Assembly: GCA_029962745.1 (NCBI GenBank)
Contig: CM057151.1
Coordinates: forward strand, 33,228,964 to 33,292,963
Direction: 5' to 3'
Origin: Echinometra lucunter
Lineage: Eukaryota > Echinodermata > Echinoidea > Camarodonta > Echinometridae
DNA: 64,000 nucleotides
Positions 1 through 10,849 of this stretch are shown here, in pieces. Position 1 is the first letter of the stretch; the number at the start of each line of letters is the position of its first letter. The notes below the pieces were generated by a model. It was given only the letters and a program-made list of their open reading frames with translations, did no database searches and had not been told where the DNA came from. Both the position numbers and the translations under genes were made by a program.

Positions 1-240
1 TCATCAAGCACTAAAAACGACAGCGCACTACCTGCAGTGTTTATCGCACTGTAGCTCAAATGTTTTCCATGGTACAACTTGTTCAAAAATTCTACAACAG
101 TTTCCACCTTGGACTGTAGATGACTAACATTTTAGCTGTGCAGAACTCTTTCCACTGCTTGATGTAAGTGTGATATTGCTTGTTTGTTGCTGCCCTCCAT
201 GAAGCAACTATGATGTCGATGGCAGTCTTGCTCAATCCTT
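1..240 (-). pseudogene. DIRS tyrosine recombinase, N-terminal fragment
   Basis: Minus-strand translation just after the RNase H stop contains LSKTAIDIIVASWRAATNKQ followed by YHTYIKQW. This matches the SAM-like N-terminal helical domain at the start of DIRS/Ngaro tyrosine recombinases, which binds DNA ahead of the catalytic domain. The frame is lost after about 50 residues, and the catalytic R-H-R-Y part would lie beyond position 1. Identification rests on this short stretch and on its position behind RT-RNase H. It could instead be the C-terminal tail of the RT-RH protein, but the SWR..T.KQY pattern argues against that. Confidence 0.5.
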
Positions 241-654
241 GCTTCTTGAAGGGTCCCCGCATAATCTGAAACGCAAGAGATCAATGTGTTTATGTAAAGG
301 GTGTGGAGTATTTAGCACTGGGAGAACAAGGAGATTCATATTTCTAGGAATTAGCATAGGTTCCTCACAAGCCAAGCCCTGGAGTAATGGGAACCAAGGC
401 TGAGTTGGCCAATTTGGCACAACCAATAATCTGCTTGCTCTGTCTGCCCTTATCTTCTGAAAACAATTTGGAATGAGACAAAATGGTGGGAAGGCATAAA
501 AATTCAAAGTTCCCCAATCCAATGTAAATGCATCTACAGACTCTGCATCTGGGTCAGGATACCAAGTCACAAATCTCTTGAGTTGTGCATTTAATCTGGA
601 AGCTAAAATATCCATCTCTGGTAGCCCAAAATGAGCTTGGATAGTCCTAAACAC
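232..654 (-). pseudogene. DIRS RNase H C-terminal region
   Basis: This 140-codon open stretch holds the conserved DIRS string HFGLPEMDILASRLNAQL, then WYPDPDAESVDAFTLDW, FYAFPPFCLIP and VVPNWPTQPWFPLLQ, the post-catalytic part of DIRS RT-RNase H polyproteins. It degrades the RNA strand of the replication hybrid in the parent family. The segment between this block and the upstream RNase H block (ending near 1705), normally about 80 residues, is missing or unreadable because foreign DNA begins at 658. The frame ends at a stop at 232, after which recombinase-like sequence starts. Non-functional in this copy. Confidence 0.85.
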
Positions 655-657
655 CTG

Positions 658-1704
658 GGCCTGTATTCTATAAACTAGTTAAGCATGCTTAAGTCAGAAA
701 ATCTAAGCACTTTTTCTTATTTTCTGTCTCAGACAAAATTCTTAGCCAAAGCGCATATTCCGTATAAGATTTAGCTGAGAATTTATCTAAGACTATGGCT
801 AAGAATTTTGCCCGTCTTAAGACAGATTTTGGCTTATCGGCTAAGCCAATTTTTATAAAATTGTGAGGCGGTATTCAATAAGATTTAGATATGACAAATT
901 TCAAAGAATTATACCCTATATTCAAGCATTCTAGGGGGGATGCTTAAGTGGTCCGCTGGGCTGCTTCACCCCTGTATGATATGCAGCGCCTAGTAACATT
1001 TTTATTAAGCGCTATATAAATGTTGCATATTGTTGTTATTATTATTATTATTATACGCAATGGAACAAAAACACGAATGCACCAGGCCGCAAGCAGTATT
1101 GACCGGTTGACCTACATCTCCATCTAGATCTCCTCCTCCCCCCCCCGTACCATATGTATGTGCGTCACCTGCCGGCCGGATACGCCTACGACGCGCAGTA
1201 GCATGGCTGCCATAAAGCAGCACTGAACGGAATGTTTATGAATGAAGTTTTGTTGAGATATCCGAACCGACATGTTTTGGAACTGTAACATAGTTCTGAT
1301 ATATTATAATCTGGGAACAGTTTAGAGACAGGTAAGACTCGGTTAATCTTTATTATAATGTTAGACGTTAGTTTCAGACTAACTGTAGTGTTATAACCAT
1401 AACAGTTAGACCAAGTTAGGCTGGACTGGGCGCCAGCGTTACTGGTCCGGTCGCTGTTGTAAGGACTCACACGCGGCTACGACTAGCTAGCTAGCAACCA
1501 ATGTGGGGTCCACGCTATTGCTGGATGGGGCTCTCCGAAATTGTTGTAAGAAAAATTATATCTGCCTAGCCCTAGGCCCTAGCCTAGACCCTAGACGGTG
1601 GATACTGGTCGAGAAATGAAGCTTTGACTAATCGGAATCCATAGCCAAGGCTAACTCGAGTGTCAGTCAATCAATCACAAAATGGCATCGTTCCTTCGGG
1701 TTAT
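658..1704. mobile_element. composite insertion in the DIRS RNase H region
   Basis: DIRS homology stops at 657 and resumes near 1705. The left edge begins GGCCTGTATTCTATAAACTA directly after CTG, the same trinucleotide and a similar terminus as the complete 441-bp MITE at 39455-39895 (GGCCGGTATTCAATT, TSD CTG). No matching right terminus was found. At about 871 a second start-like string, GGCGGTATTCAATAAG, appears, so at least two related elements may abut. A tail-like AAGCGCTATATAAATGTTGC followed by (TTA)n lies at 1012-1055. The rest, including a poly-C run near 1139-1148, is unassigned and contains no credible gene. Confidence 0.5.
1021..1055. repeat. (TTA)n/(TTG) microsatellite behind a retroposon-like tail
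   Basis: TGTTGTTATTATTATTATTATTAT follows GCGCTATATAAATGTTGCAT, the arrangement of a retroposed 3' tail seeding a microsatellite. Confidence 0.6.
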
Positions 1705-2810
1705 TTAGTGATTGTTTTTCTCATACATTTTGTACACAATTTTCGTGCCGTGCAATTTTTCTTTTAACACACAAAATGCTGCCAATGTTTCTAGGAAGTT
1801 TATTTGGTTATCTTTAGCCAAAGACAATTCATGCTCATTCCACCTGCCTCCTGTATGGGTATGTAAATCAGTGGCTCCCCAGCCAGCCCCACTAGCATCT
1901 GTTCGTAACTCTATGTCAGGCTTTCCCCGTCTAATCGGTGAGAATGAATTTTTTACATTGTCAACCCACCACTGGAGCTTTGTTCTAGCATCCACTGACA
2001 ATTCCATGTGCTGATCAAAGTGACCCTTATTGATCTGGAGTGCTCTTATTTTGTCCTCCAAAGCTCTGTAGTGTAAGGGCCCATATTGTACTGTGGGGAA
2101 AGTGGAAACCACTTTTCCTATGACCCTCGCTACCTGTCTGATTGTAGGGTTTGCTATCCTCAGCAGCTCTGTACATACTTCTATGATTTCAAGCACTTTG
2201 CCTTCTGGGAGTGTCACAGTCATCTTTGCTGTGTCCAAATGAAACCCAAGAAATTGGAGCTCACGGGTGGGTTTGAGCATCGACTTTTCTGGATGGATTA
2301 TGAAACCAAGCTGGGAAAAGAGTTGGATTGTTGCTAGAACTGCCTTCTTGGCCTCATCTTTTGTTTCTCCAACAACAATAGTATCATCCAGAGAGGTGGG
2401 CAAAGACTGGTTTGAACAGCTTAGTAAATAACCTTGGGGCAGTGCTCAAACCATTTGGGAGGGCTTTAAACCAAAAGCACTGATCTTCCCATATAAACTT
2501 GAGGTATTTGCGGAATGAGCATCAATTGGAACTAAGTAATAGGTCAACTGAGGCTAGGTAACAATTTGGAGATAATAGAAGTTTGGCAGTATGGATACTA
2601 TCCATCTTGAAGTGTTGGTATACTAAGACTTTTATTCAGCTCAGAGAGGTCAAGAATTAGACGGAGCCCACCATTCTTTTTCATTGTTGTGAATATGTTT
2701 GATAGAAAACCTCCCTGAATATCATCACACTTTTCAAGTACATTTTTTATTTCTTCTGTTACCTCAGCTGTATCTGAAGCATTATGCTTATATGGAAAGA
2801 TGGGTTTCAA
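1705..2810 (-). pseudogene. DIRS reverse transcriptase and N-terminal RNase H
   Basis: Three frames together give a continuous DIRS RT. GLRLILDLSELN (2598-2810) is the start of the fingers; between 2403 and 2598 another frame reads FKALPNGLSTAPRLFTKLFK, the DIRS palm region. After a frame change, LDDTIVVGETKDEAKK carries the catalytic LDD box (normally YLDD), followed by QLGFIIHPEKS and LQFLGFHLDT. RNase H follows as TDASGAGWGATD and INFLETLAAF. At least two frameshifts separate the blocks, and the frame stops at 1705 where foreign DNA begins. The family uses this enzyme to copy its RNA into circular DNA. Clearly DIRS rather than gypsy or LINE. Confidence 0.9.
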
Positions 2811-3383
2811 TCATTTAGGGGGCATGCATGCCTCATCAAATTCGATGACACAGCCTTTTACAGCTGACAAAATGAAAGGATCTGAAGTAAGTCGACACCA
2901 ATTGTCATAAAATAACCTCAGTCGGCCTCCGACAGGTGGGGAAACTCCACCTTTCACTACCATCAAAATAGTTAAGTCAGTTACTCACAAGTGATCAAGA
3001 GGAAAGCTTGAGTCACCTACCTCTTCAGGTCTGGAAGGTGCCATTTTCCTTTTGGAGCAGCTGTCGGCCTGCGCTGAACTTGGGCCTGGTTCACCTGCTG
3101 CGTTGGTCTGGTGGACATGTGAGCTGGAGGGTCTTCTTTGCCTCCACTAAGGGCGCTGGCCTTAAAAAGGCCTGCCTGCATTGCTTGAAGAGGACCTGTT
3201 CATGTTTGAGGATCTATTCCACCCAGCATTATGAAATTGGTGTCTTGAAGGTCCTGTGGATCCTCCATATGGGTGGTATTTGGATTGGCCTCTCATAACA
3301 TCTGCTGCTGCTTTGTGTTCATCATTCAGGTCTTTGACCTGCTAACCAAGGTCATCATCAAACAGCCAACCCGTCACTGGGGT

Positions 3384-4300
3384 TCATGGTTTGCACAAAT
3401 GAGCATAGCAAACATTTATGTCTGGCTTGATAAGCTCTTTACGTAGGCAATTTAGCTCGAAATTTGCGTTACTAATGAGGGCCAGTGCATCTTGTTGAGT
3501 ATCAGACAAATCAGCTGATGAAAGCGTATGAATGAAAGCATTTAGTCCCCTAGTCAAGGACTTTTGAACATGTTGGAGTTTCACATCTCTACTCCTTGTA
3601 GATGGGGGTAAATTGTCCCAAATAGCAGAGTTAACCTTCGGTGTATCGAGCAGAGGGCAATTGCTAGGGAGGGGATACTTAGATGCTGCTTCCTCCAGCA
3701 CTTTTTCTTCCAGCTATTCTGTCATGAGAGAGGTAGTGGATCATCCACAGGCTCTCCAATAAACCTTGGGATTGCGAATTTTGCTGCAATAGGAGGGATA
3801 ATTTTGGTTTCTGCTGTATACTCTCCCTCTTCTGGGTTATCATCACTGAGCAAAGCATCGGGGCATTGGCCCATGTCTGTCAACTCAGTCACATCTTGTG
3901 CTGAATCCTTAAAATAAACCTCCCCTCAGGAGGTAGAAGCAGCATGGTCGTGATCATTTGCATGTGATGCGAGAGCCTGTAAAACCTGTGCTAGTTGATT
4001 TTCCAAGCGTCCGAGTCTGTTTTGGAGGTCAGAGTTTGGGATATTGCTTGTTGCAGTATCATCAGAAGTAGCCCTGTCAGCGACACTCGAAAGTGCCTTT
4101 TTTGAATGTTTTTTCCCCGTCGAGCTCTTAGGCACCATCGCGGGTTTGATTCCGACACTCGACATCTCCTCACATTTTCCCACTGAGCGCTTAGCCTCCC
4201 GAACGGTGGGGCCGGTCACTGGCACTGAAGTTCGCGGCTTCACCGGCTGAGATTCTGGCGCATTTCCCTTCATATTCGCAAGCTCACATGCAAAAAACAT
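3384..4300 (-). pseudogene. DIRS gag-like ORF
   Basis: Two open blocks (4300-3926 and 3701-3384), joined by sequence readable in shifted frames, resemble the DIRS first ORF. The N-terminal block is basic and S/T/P-rich and ends in a heptad-like helix (LGRLENQLAQVLQAL) likely to form a coiled coil. The second block contains KVNSAIWDNLPPSTRSRDVK and LQHVQKSLTRGL, a pattern seen in DIRS gag proteins upstream of RT. Acidic sequence between them includes FIGEPVDDPLPL. The gag role in particle assembly is inferred from family position. Frameshifts and a stop near 3720 show it is broken. Confidence 0.65.
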
Positions 4301-4560
4301 GTCAAGATAACGACTTCTAAAAACTATGAAGATATAATTTCAGCTTCAAAAAACCACCAACAAAGTATCAAATCGCACAAAACAGGCGTGGAAAGTATCG
4401 AAAAATGATGTCTGAAAAAAATTGAAAAGGAATTTATTCCTACTGCTGGAAGGTTACCTTCCACAAAATGCATACGGCAAACGAATTGACTGCGCATGCA
4501 CAACGGGATCTCAACGTAATTCCTACCGAAAATTATGAAATAAAATTGCTTATTGGCAGG

Positions 4561-5439
4561 GCTCCACACTAGCATTTTTTTCTGGGGGTACGGTCGGGCA
4601 CCTAGATTTCAATATTTTGAAATTTTGAGCACCCGGAATCAACTTCCGTTACAAGAAGAATATGCACCAAAAATCAACCAAACCAGGGGTGACCAAACAA
4701 TCACCCAACAACTGAGCACATACAATCAACCTCGCATTTACTGAATCAACAATAAGTCCTGAACAATAAGTCCCGATTTTCAATGTGTAATTCCTGTTGA
4801 AAAAATGTGTGGCTTTGTTGAGAATATTCTTAATTTTGTCATGCAAGTCAAATGTACACTCAGAACGAAGACACATTTTAACAAGTTTCAATTTCTGGTA
4901 TGTATATATACACACCTGATAAGGTCTCTAGTTTACACGAATGTTAAAATTTCCACTGCCTAAGTTACTTGGAAACATAACTCCAACTCAAGAATTAGTT
5001 CAATAAGCATCTTTTGTAATTATCATTGTGGTAATACAATTAGATAAATAACATCAACAACATAAAACCTAAGGTACGATGCTGTATGTTTTGAATATCT
5101 TTTCATTTCTTGGTCTGAAATTATTCGTTTGCTGTGTGCAAATTTCTCTTCCCCCCCCCCCCCCCCCCAATATCATTTATCAACTCTATCCATATCAACC
5201 ATATGGGTAGTGATCTGACAATGGAATAGTGCATTGTTTTGCAGTGAATTTGATGAGAAATGGTTGTAGGAAAGTTGTGGGTTTGTGTTTTGCTCTGCTT
5301 TTTATTATGTGTGGAGGTTGTTAGTTCTTTAGTTGTGAAAAAGTAGCGGTTTTGGCCCCAGCACAATAGTAGACATCCTGTTAAGTGGTCCACCATTACC
5401 TGCCCTTGAACAATAGACCACCCCATAATCGAGGCAATA
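4561..5439. other. non-coding spacer with one hAT-like terminus and a poly-C run
   Basis: Starts next to CAGGGCTCCACACTAGCATT (4557), which looks like a hAT-type terminus, but no partner end with a matching TSD was found. Contains a C run of about 18 at 5151-5168. No credible coding sequence. Confidence 0.4.
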
Positions 5440-6676
5440 AGGCACAAGAGATTTATTCCAGCTACCGTACGATCCCGTTCTGAACGCGGATTAAAAATAA
5501 GGACAATAGACCCCGTTCGAACGGGTTCGGAACGCACCCAGTGAAGCAGTCAGGAAGTGCCCTAGATTTCATTGTCTGATCGCCAAAAGAAAATGCGACC
5601 GAACGGCAATAGCGAACGGTCCGATCGATAATCATTGAATGCGTGCGAACGGTCGGATTAACGATGTATTCTAGGAGCGCTAAACTTCGCTAGATATCAT
5701 TTGGCGAACGCGACATAACATTCTTTTACATTTCATAATAGTTCCCTGAACTCTTCGGATCTCAAGCGCGTCAGCGTTCCGTTCGAAGTTTAGTTAAGTG
5801 CTCGCCGCTCTCCGCGGAGGAGCTTACTAAAATTAAAACATTGCAATAAAAATGTTAATTCTTATGCCGCGTACCGCATCTATACTCACTGGTTTTCAAA
5901 TTTGCTGCGAAATTGCTACGGAGCGCCTTTCCCGATGTAGAGCCGTTTCAAACTCATTCAAAGTGGGCAAGTTACCCGTGTGTTACACCGTATCAAATTC
6001 TGTCTGCGTATTCACACCGAATCGGTCCCTCCGCAGTAATTTCTGACCTCGTTAAACTGCGAGTTGCTCCCCTCTCTTCTTGTAATTTTGCTGGTTTTTT
6101 TTTTCTTCTTCAAAAGTCCAATAAATCTTCACATGTGTTTCAAATCTTCTACATACGATTTAACTTTATATTATTTACAGTATTCTTTTTTTCTGAATGT
6201 GGAACTACGACACACTTCTTTCCCCAGCAGACTTGTAATTTCTTTCCACGAGTGTGTAACAAAAATAATAATAAATTTAATTTCTTTTATGTTTTATGTG
6301 TACCAAATATTTCATATTCATTTACATGCACATCGTTTTTCACAACTTTTGTATGTGTACATGCATGTAAATCTGTGCAATCCAATCCGTTATCGGATGT
6401 GCTAATAATTAAAGCCCTTTTCCAAATCATATCAATCAGAAATGTTAGACCAATTCGATGAACATTGTATTTCATATTTGAAATTATTCTATTTGCGATT
6501 TAACTTTTGTTCTGTCGTTTGCTTCACATAGTTTTCATATTATTTTTGCTGCATGTGGAATAAAATGACATTTCTTTTCCCAGTATACTTAGATTTTTTT
6601 CCACTAATGTGTAACAAAAATAAATCTCATTTCTGTTATGCTGATATATTTTTCCGATCTTTGGTAGCTTTGATGT
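5440..6676 (+). mobile_element. copy L of a ~1.2-kb inverted repeat (AGGCACAAGAG family)
   Basis: Begins AGGCACAAGAGATTTATTCC directly after TA and matches the reverse complement of 19155-20902 over its whole length, with scattered substitutions and indels. The outer 350 bp are packed with palindromic CGTTCGAACG-like and GAACGG motifs, which would suit transposase-binding sites. Two overlapping frames stay open in both copies (MLRSAFPDV... and MLILMP...), but differences between copies are largely amino-acid-changing, so coding function is doubtful. Similarity ends just after GTAGCTTTGATG near 6676. Superfamily unknown. Confidence 0.75.
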
Positions 6677-7589
6677 ATGCAAACTCTCAAGAATGTATAA
6701 ATGCGCCTGAGTTTCTCACTTTCTTATCCTTCTCATCGTAGTTTCTTAATAAGCTCGAAGAATAGAATCAAATCAATTTTATTGTACATCATGATAATTG
6801 TCATTTTAATTAGTTTGTAAAACTTTCGCCATATCTTCTGGCAAATATGCGCAGAGCCGCTGCCACCCACGAAGCACGGGGTTTGTCAAGAGTAATTGAT
6901 GTATAAGCGCGAGGTTCAAAACAAAATCACGAACGGAATTTCTTTTTAAAGGAGATAGAATTATTTTGCAATTTTTCCATTTGTTTTCAATTTGTGTCTG
7001 TTTGTGCCGGGGGGGGGGGGGAGTGACTTGGCTTTTCTTTTTTTTTTCTAATGAACTGCCCTAGCGCATTACAAAAAGGAATGATTTATTTTTTTCAAAC
7101 TGATGTACATTTCAGCAGTCTGTTTACCTCCTTTGTATGCCCCCCCCCCATTTTGAGCAATTCCCGCGTAAGCACTTCAAAACTATTTTACGTATTATTA
7201 TGTTTATTAATTAATTGTTGTATTTCTTATTTTTAGACAGGATATTCTTTTCGTTAGTTGAATAAAGTTACTAATGGGGACCCTGCATAATACAAAACAA
7301 TATATCCAAGCCCGTGATCACCTCAGAAAAGTTTACTAGATCGACGGCGCATTACAAATGCTGTATTTATTATTATTACCTAAATTAAGACGTGAAAGAA
7401 CACACAACTCTTGCTCTATGTCCAGGCATAATTCTGGAAAAAGGTAGATGACCTAAATTCCACGTGTTGAGTATTTACAAAATCATTAACTATTTTTGCA
7501 TTCGTATTTTCCTTGAATTATGTTGTCAGCATAAAACATTGTTTACTCTTAGCATGATATTGCGGTTTATGGTTTATACGATACTGATC

Positions 7590-7662
7590 TCCATCGTTGT
7601 TTGATGACGATGATAATGATGATATATGATGATGACGATGATGATGATGATGATGATAGTAA
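7590..7662. repeat. imperfect (GAT)n microsatellite
   Basis: Interrupted GATGATGATGATGATGATAG-type repeats. Confidence 0.85.
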
Positions 7663-9393
7663 TGATGATATGACAACAATAACAATTTTTCAAATGTACA
7701 AGAACCAAAATAAAACTAAAGAAACAGAAAAATTCCATAGTTAGCTTTGCATGAAAAAAAGTTCAAGCATTTTTGGGAAAGGTGTGGTAATTAGATATAA
7801 CCAAATGATAATTATAAGGATTTTAAAAGTTTACTGTTACTGTATGTGATAGCCATAATAGGTGGGTCATGGCCAAGGTTCTTTTCATCACCCGTAAGCC
7901 TGCTATTCTTAACATTACGGACATTACGTAAGCAGTTCGACTGACCGTAGACTTATGCGTATATAGACGAAAGACGTCTGTTGGGAAGCTGGCGGTCATT
8001 GTTCAATATCGGGGGCCGGGGGGCACTTAGAGGTCAAAGTTCGTGTACGGTCACAATGCAAGCATGCCACAAGTTTGTTGATACAATTCGATAAAAACAG
8101 TCAAGATAAAAAGGCACCGCGCGCTGCCATGAGAACAATAATGCGATGACAGACAAACAGCAGACGCACTAACTTTCAACTGGTTAAACTAGTCGTACTT
8201 TTCAGACCTTGCAAGTTTTCCCGAGTGTTCTAAGCAGCATCTTCGTACCTCTTGATTACATCAGTCCCAGCTCACTGCATCATTCCACACCCACGGCGAT
8301 AATAAAGCGACTTGAATTATGAACCATTGGCCTAATCCTCAAATATTATGTAAGCTACACTGCATATCTTGATTTTATGACAAATAGTTCCATGGATATC
8401 TCCTACGTAAAATAAGAGGCTTTCCCATATTCTGGTGAATGAACGCTTGTAGGATTTCTTCAATTCAAAATAATATTTTGGCCTCAGATCACCTGCACTG
8501 CTTGAGAGGCGGCCATGAGAGGCGGCATTGGTGTGGGGAGAGGGGCGGCACTAGTATACACTCGTTTTGAAGTTAGATACCAGCATTAAATAGATAATTT
8601 ACTAGCAAAGGGGAATGCGAACACGTACGTGCTAGTTTTTATATTAAATTTTCCCGTCAAAACTATTTTTGTTCCCACCTCTCAACGTTGGCGTAGAGGC
8701 TAGGGTTTCCAGTGTCATGAAATTATTTTGAAATGAATGAAAAGAAAGACTACACGCGTCCAAAAAGGGGAACACTGTCTTCTAATTGTTCGTCGTGCAC
8801 TACCATATCGAAGGTAGGTCATTCAAATGTAAATTGTATGGAGAAGTAATCAGACAAGAGCTGATTCTGCATAAACGTATTATGAAAATTAATCATTCTC
8901 TATAGGTTCTCAAATTGTCTTTAAATAATTTCAGTGGATGGTTAGTGACTATACTGTCGAAATTAAAACATGACACCATTTATCGGTTGCATGGGACACG
9001 GGTTGCATGTTGACAGGAATGGCCGCTGTTAGTTTTTGTGAACGTTAAATAGCCCGAGAAAACTGATGTTTCATGATTGTATCGTTTTCTCTTCATTATG
9101 ATTATATTGGATAAACTTGGCTTAATTTACGATCCGCTTTCTGATTTCATTCTGTTCAACGTGCGTGTACTCCCCAAACCGTTTATAAGTGTACATTCAA
9201 GGGATGTGAAATTTTAGTGCAACATTCGTTTTTCAAGTTTCCAGTTTCTTTATTGTTTTGAAATAAGCTGAAATTTTCCGGAAACTGCATGGATAGATAT
9301 TAACTTATTTATGATGAAAAATAATTAAAACGATATGCCAACATTCATTTGACTTCTGTCAAATTTTCACTTATTTCTGTCCTCTGGTGTTTC

Positions 9394-9400
9394 GCGCGCG

Positions 9401-9431
<31 letters not shown>

Positions 9432-9432
9432 A
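9394..9432. repeat. (CG)n followed by (CT)n microsatellite
   Basis: CGCGCGCGCGCGC runs directly into about 24 bases of CT dinucleotides. Confidence 0.9.
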
Positions 9433-9652
9433 CTTTCTTTCTCTCTCATGGGGTGTGCAAGTCAATGACTTAAATCTCATCCCGATGAAACGAACATGAA
9501 CATGAAATAATTGCTTTTCACCGTGTTATGCTACAAACATTAAACAAAAGTAGAAATCAAACTGAAAATACACGGAATGACAAAAAAATGAATTACAGTA
9601 TGAAATCATATGATAGCAGAAGAATTGCTTTATCATGACTTGTATGGCAGTC

Positions 9653-10309
9653 TGACCTGATCTCGCGCATGTCCATATTTCGCGTACCGGGCCATATCTC
9701 AAAACTAGGAAAGATTTTGAAAAATCTGATAAGCACCAACGGAAAGAGTAGGGATCTATAGACTAACCTTTCTTTGAAATCGAAGAAGGAATTGGGAAGT
9801 TATTAATGAAATATCGGCAAATTTTGCCGCATTTTACGTCCGTTCCGAAAAAAATATATATCTACCGAGAAGGGTCTAAAATTCCTCATTTCACAATGTT
9901 TCAAGTGGCAATTTCATCAAAATAATCGTCAGTAAAATAGGATCACATTTAATTCCACTGAATTTTGCCTTGCTATTGATGCAATCGTCTTGCCTTTTAT
10001 GGATCTCTATTTTGTATTAACCATTTGTAAACTGCCGTGCGCGAAATAAGGACTCGCTGTTTTTTTTTGTTGTTGTTGTAAACTTTTCCAGTTCCAGCGC
10101 ACATGCAATGCGACATTGAATTTTGCGATCGCGATATCTCGGGAACTCTCTGTAAATAAGTCTTCTTCTTGCGCTCATTTGTAGTCTAAGACTTTGCTTT
10201 CTCTTGGTGTCAATTGATCAAAATCTTTGGTAAAACTTGAGAAATTATGGATTGAAAATTGAGTTCTTTAGACATGTTAGAAAATTAAAATGTGCGCGAA
10301 ATCAGGTCA
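9653..10309. mobile_element. 657-bp TIR element (TGACCTGATYTCGCGCA)
   Basis: The left end TGACCTGATCTCGCGCA and the reverse complement of the right end, TGACCTGATTTCGCGCA, match at 16 of 17 positions. A second TTTCGCG lies near each terminus. There is no ORF of note, so it is a non-autonomous element if real. No clear TSD was found: flanks are ...GGCAGTC and CCCCGTG. It lies between the two inverted repeats. Confidence 0.55.
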
Positions 10310-10639
10310 CCCCGTGATATAACTTTAAGTAACACTGAATATAACTGGTAACATCAGAAGTATTAATGAAAATATAATCATAACGATGATAAAAAACATT
10401 AACGGGCAAAGTAAGAAAAAAAAAGTTGTCTTTTAGAAGATCGCGTCACACTATCGTAGCTATTGACATGCATCGTGTGACATCGACATGTCGCCCGTCA
10501 GCGGAGTTGGGGGATAAAACTACCGGTCTGCTCTTGGCCGGAACCACGATCTCCCCGGCGATTGTGCCAGGCAATCGAGCGGGCAAACGCGGCAGTGTTC
10601 CGATTTCCGGGCCACTATTATGATTGTGCTTGCAACTCA

Positions 10640-10849
10640 AAAAGATAGGTCGAACGTTCGAACGCATCCTGTTCGAGCGCGTTCCGAACGCAGTACTTAA
10701 GCGCCTCTCTATTGACTTCTTTGTTTAGAGTTAATCCGTGCGTTCGGGAGAGTGTGGGACCGTTCGAACGCATTTGTCACAGGGATTAGCAGAACAATAG
10801 AGTATCCCGAATGCGTTCAAACGGATGTGATATTAAATCTCTTGCGCCT
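10640..10849 (-). mobile_element. degenerate third terminus related to the AGGCACAAGAG family
   Basis: On the minus strand it starts AGGCGCAAGAGATTTAATAT, close to the AGGCACAAGAGATTTATT terminus of the copies at 5440 and 20902. It also carries CGTTCGAACGC and GAACAATAGA motifs shared with their subterminal zones. Beyond these motifs the sequence is not alignable by eye, so it is a distant relative or a remnant. Confidence 0.45.

Larger units (their letters stand above)
1..4560 (-). mobile_element. DIRS-type tyrosine-recombinase retrotransposon, degraded, cut by window edge
   Basis: Read on the minus strand the order is gag (about 4300-3384), reverse transcriptase (2810-1950), RNase H (1950-1705 and 654-232), then the N-terminal part of a tyrosine recombinase running off the window. 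This domain set and the diagnostic RNase H strings TDASGAGWGA and GLPEMDILASRLN are those of DIRS elements, which integrate with a tyrosine recombinase instead of a DDE integrase. Several frameshifts and stops, plus a ~1-kb insertion at 658-1704, make this copy inactive. The 5' boundary is uncertain. Sequence from 4300 to about 4560 has no ORF and is taken as leader; terminal repeats were not resolved. Confidence 0.85.
6677..9652. other. gene-free stretch, possibly RFX intron
   Basis: AT-rich, without splice-flanked coding sequence that I can support. Holds G and C runs (about 7010-7021 and 7140-7149), a (GAT)n tract (7600-7660) and a (CG)n(CT)n tract near 9394-9432. Confidence 0.5.

Noticed and set aside
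4557..7284. Possible hAT element from CAGGGCTCCACACTAG to CTAATGGGGACCCTG
   Set aside because: The ends match only partly and the flanking 8-mers (CTTATTGG, GCATAATA) do not.
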